From: Citrifermentans bemidjiense Bem
Lineage (GTDB): Bacteria > Desulfobacterota > Desulfuromonadia > Geobacterales > Geobacteraceae
Direction of reading: 5' to 3'
Assembly: GCF_000020725.1 (NCBI RefSeq)
Contig: NC_011146.1
Span: forward strand, 1,014,501-1,078,500
Length of the DNA: 64,000 nucleotides
The notes under the pieces were generated by a model. The model saw nothing but the letters and a program-made list of their open reading frames with translations. It was not told the origin of the DNA and did not search any database. Of this stretch, positions 62,067 through 64,000 are shown one piece after another (the stretch's first letter is position 1; each line of letters begins with the position of its first letter). The translations under genes were made by a program, and so were the position numbers.

Positions 62067-63866
62067 ATGAAACACGCACGACCTAAGCAATCTCCCGGCA
62101 AGTTTCTCCCCATCTCCCTCTCCGAAGCAAAAGCGCGCGGCTGGAACGAACTCGACGTCATCTTCGTGACCGGCGACGCCTACGTGGACCATCCCTCGTT
62201 CGGGGTGCCGCTTTTAGCGCGCCTCTTAGAGTCGAAGGGGTTACGCGTGGGCATCATCCCCCAGCCGGACTGGCGCAGCAAGGAGCCTTTCATGGCCTTG
62301 GGGCGCCCGCGCCTTTTCTTCGCGCTCGCGGCCGGCGCCATGGACTCCATGGTCGCCCATTACACGCCGGCCCGAAAGCTGCGCCGGGATGACGCCTACA
62401 CCCCCGGCAACCGCCACGGCGCCCGCCCCAACCGCGCCATCATCGTCTACACCTCCAGGCTCAAGGAAGCCTATCGCGACGTCCCCGTGGTCATCGGCGG
62501 CATCGAGGCGAGTCTCAGGCGCTTTGCCCATTACGACTTCTGGGAGGACAAGGTGCGCCGCTCGGCGCTCTTGGACGCGAAGGCGGACCTGCTCGTCTAC
62601 GGCATGGGGGAGACGCCGCTATTGGAACTGGTGCGGCGGCTTCAGAAGGGGGAGCCGTTCGCCTCCATAAGGGACATCAGGGGGACAGCCTATGTCGCAG
62701 CCACCCCTCCGGATGCAGAGGAATTGCTGGAGCTTCCCAGCTTTGAGACGGTCGCTTCCGATAATGCTGCCTACGGCCAATCTTTCCGGCTTCTGTCGGG
62801 GGAGCAGAGCCCTGCCTGCGCCAGGGTCGTGGTGCAGCGCCACGCGGAGCGTTTTCTGGTCTGCAATCCGCCGGCCTGGCCCCTCTCCGAGCAGGCACTG
62901 GACGCGATCTACGCGCTCCCCTTCGTGAAGGCGCCGCACCCGAAATACAAGGAGGCGATCCCCGCCTACGAGCAGATCAGGAACTCCATCACCACGCACC
63001 GGGGGTGCTTCGGCGGCTGCGCCTTCTGCGCCATCACCCATCACCAGGGAAAGACCATCCAGTCGAGAAGCGAGGAAAGTGTCCTGCGCGAACTGGAGCG
63101 GCTGGCGGCGCTCCCCTGGTTCAGGGGGAGCGTGAGCGATTTGGGCGGACCGACGGCCAACATGTTCGGACTTTCCTGCGGCAACAAGGAGGCGGGGGGC
63201 AAGTGCCGCCGGGAGAGCTGCCTTTATCCCAAACTTTGCGGCAACCTGGTCACCGCCGACGCCAGGAGCTCCAGGCTTCTCGCCAAGGCCCGGAAGATCT
63301 CCGGGGTGAAAAATGTTGCCGTCTCTTCCGGCGTGCGCTACGACCTGTTGGAGCGCCAGCCCAACTACCTGCGCGAGCTGGTGTCGCATCACGTGAGCGG
63401 CCTTTTGAAGGTGGCGCCAGAGCACCTGACCGACCGTGTCACCTCCGCGATGCGCAAGCCGGGAAAAGCCTGCTTCGAGCGCTTCCGCGACTCCTTCATG
63501 AAGGAGAGCGCGAGAGTCGGGAAAAGGCAGTACATCATCCCGTACTTCATCTCCGGGCATCCCGGGTGCACCCTTTCCGACATGGTGGATTTGGCCCTGA
63601 TGCTTAAGCGCTGGGGGATGAAGGTAGAGCAGGTGCAGGATTTCACCCCGACACCGGGCACCCTCTCCACCTGCATCTACCACACGGGCGTCGATCCCTA
63701 TACCGGGGAGAAGATGTACGTGGCGAAGACCGACCGTGAGAAGGGGCTGCAGAAATCGCTGCTGCTCTACCATGTGCCGGAGGAGAGGAAGAGCTGCCTG
63801 CAGGCGCTCAGGGAATGCGGCAGGGAAGACGCGGCGGAAGAACTCTTCGGGCCGGGAAGGAGATAG
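62067..63866 (+). CDS. ygiQ: YgiQ family radical SAM protein
   Basis: A 599-residue radical SAM protein of the UPF0313/YgiQ family, widespread but of unknown reaction. The N-terminus [27 protein letters not shown] and [26 protein letters not shown] are family signatures. The cluster cysteines are Cys314, Cys318 and Cys321 in [19 protein letters not shown]. The C-terminal [22 protein letters not shown] is also typical, so the protein is complete. Start codon and ribosome-binding site are next to a palindromic repeat. Confidence 0.9.
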   Translation: MKHARPKQSPGKFLPISLSEAKARGWNELDVIFVTGDAYVDHPSFGVPLLARLLESKGLRVGIIPQPDWRSKEPFMALGRPRLFFALAAGAMDSMVAHYTPARKLRRDDAYTPGNRHGARPNRAIIVYTSRLKEAYRDVPVVIGGIEASLRRFAHYDFWEDKVRRSALLDAKADLLVYGMGETPLLELVRRLQKGEPFASIRDIRGTAYVAATPPDAEELLELPSFETVASDNAAYGQSFRLLSGEQSPACARVVVQRHAERFLVCNPPAWPLSEQALDAIYALPFVKAPHPKYKEAIPAYEQIRNSITTHRGCFGGCAFCAITHHQGKTIQSRSEESVLRELERLAALPWFRGSVSDLGGPTANMFGLSCGNKEAGGKCRRESCLYPKLCGNLVTADARSSRLLAKARKISGVKNVAVSSGVRYDLLERQPNYLRELVSHHVSGLLKVAPEHLTDRVTSAMRKPGKACFERFRDSFMKESARVGKRQYIIPYFISGHPGCTLSDMVDLALMLKRWGMKVEQVQDFTPTPGTLSTCIYHTGVDPYTGEKMYVAKTDREKGLQKSLLLYHVPEERKSCLQALRECGREDAAEELFGPGRR

Positions 63867-63868
63867 GG

Positions 63869-64000
63869 ATGCACTACTTGTTGTTCTACGAGGTGGCGCC
63901 CGATTACCTGGAGCGCCGCGGCGAGTATCGCGCCGAGCATCTGGCGCTTGCGTGGGGCGCGGTGGAACGGGGCGAGTTGTTGCTGGGAGGTGCTCTGGCC
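63869..64000 (+). CDS. YciI-like protein, 5' end (partial)
   Basis: ATG 63869 has GGAAGGAG just upstream and starts MHYLLFYEVAPDYLERRGEY, then RAEHLALAWGAVERGELLLG, which is the pattern of the small YciI/YCII-related ferredoxin-like family (the HL motif and GELLLGG). Forty-four codons are visible before the window ends. Two bases after the ygiQ stop, so cotranscribed. The rest of the gene is outside the window. Confidence 0.75.
   Translation, partial: MHYLLFYEVAPDYLERRGEYRAEHLALAWGAVERGELLLGGALA

Overview
The window reads as a chromosomal segment of a high-GC Geobacteraceae-type bacterium (Geobacter/Geomonas/Citrifermentans group, Desulfuromonadia). This is inferred from the gene order lptCAB-rpoN-hpf-hprK-rapZ-PTS, hopanoid hpnJ/hpnK genes, many HD-GYP and two-component proteins, a single-chain class I fumarase and a UbiE/UbiB quinone pathway in a Gram-negative lipopolysaccharide (LPS) context. 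No rRNA, tRNA, CRISPR array, phage or transposase gene was recognised.

Region 1 (1-9.5 kb) is surface polysaccharide and LPS. It holds the 3' end of a CDP-paratose synthase, CDP-tyvelose 2-epimerase, a family 9 glycosyltransferase, UDP-glucuronate 4-epimerase, HldE, GDP-fucose synthase and the Lpt export genes lptC-lptA-lptB. An inverted-repeat-bounded cassette carrying a four-helix-bundle protein interrupts it at 4.47-5.16 kb. Region 2 (9.5-16.3 kb) is regulatory: sigma-54, hibernation factor, HPr kinase, RapZ, a mannose-type EIIA, HPr and a frameshifted enzyme I, with no sugar permease. Region 3 (16.3-20 kb) has a nucleoside phosphorylase-like gene divergent from hpnJ-hpnK and a small drug/metabolite-transporter-type membrane protein.

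Region 4 (20-28.3 kb) contains asnS, small secreted proteins, two HD-GYP proteins, a 59-residue helix-turn-helix protein, a CheX-like protein and fumarase. Region 5 (28.4-32.3 kb) is a FadL-type channel followed by a VolA-like surface lipase. Region 6 (32.5-39.2 kb) carries methyltransferases, a CdaA-YbbR fusion, a LysM-NlpC/P60 hydrolase and a radical SAM/TPR protein. Region 7 (39.2-54.8 kb) has AsmA, an NtrY-like kinase, LpxC, UbiB, a phasin-like protein, a GspE/PilB ATPase, a hybrid kinase, GlgC and a ChaN-PDZ lipoprotein. Region 8 (54.8-64 kb) is biosynthetic: leuB, two different asd genes, truA, rplM-rpsI, argC, a YgiQ-type radical SAM protein and the start of a YciI-like gene.

The most unusual structure is genome-level. 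At least ten intergenic sites carry arrays of short words (for example ATTGACA, GTTCAAC, GATAAA, AGGTCAGAC, CATCTGAG), usually beginning within a few bases of a stop codon and often arranged as imperfect inverted repeats. One pair brackets the four-helix-bundle gene and one supplies the probable ribosome-binding site of its downstream gene. The other standout is ptsI, where a missing base falls in a run of six G just before the active-site histidine; the local heptamer is one on which a -1 ribosomal slip would restore the full protein.
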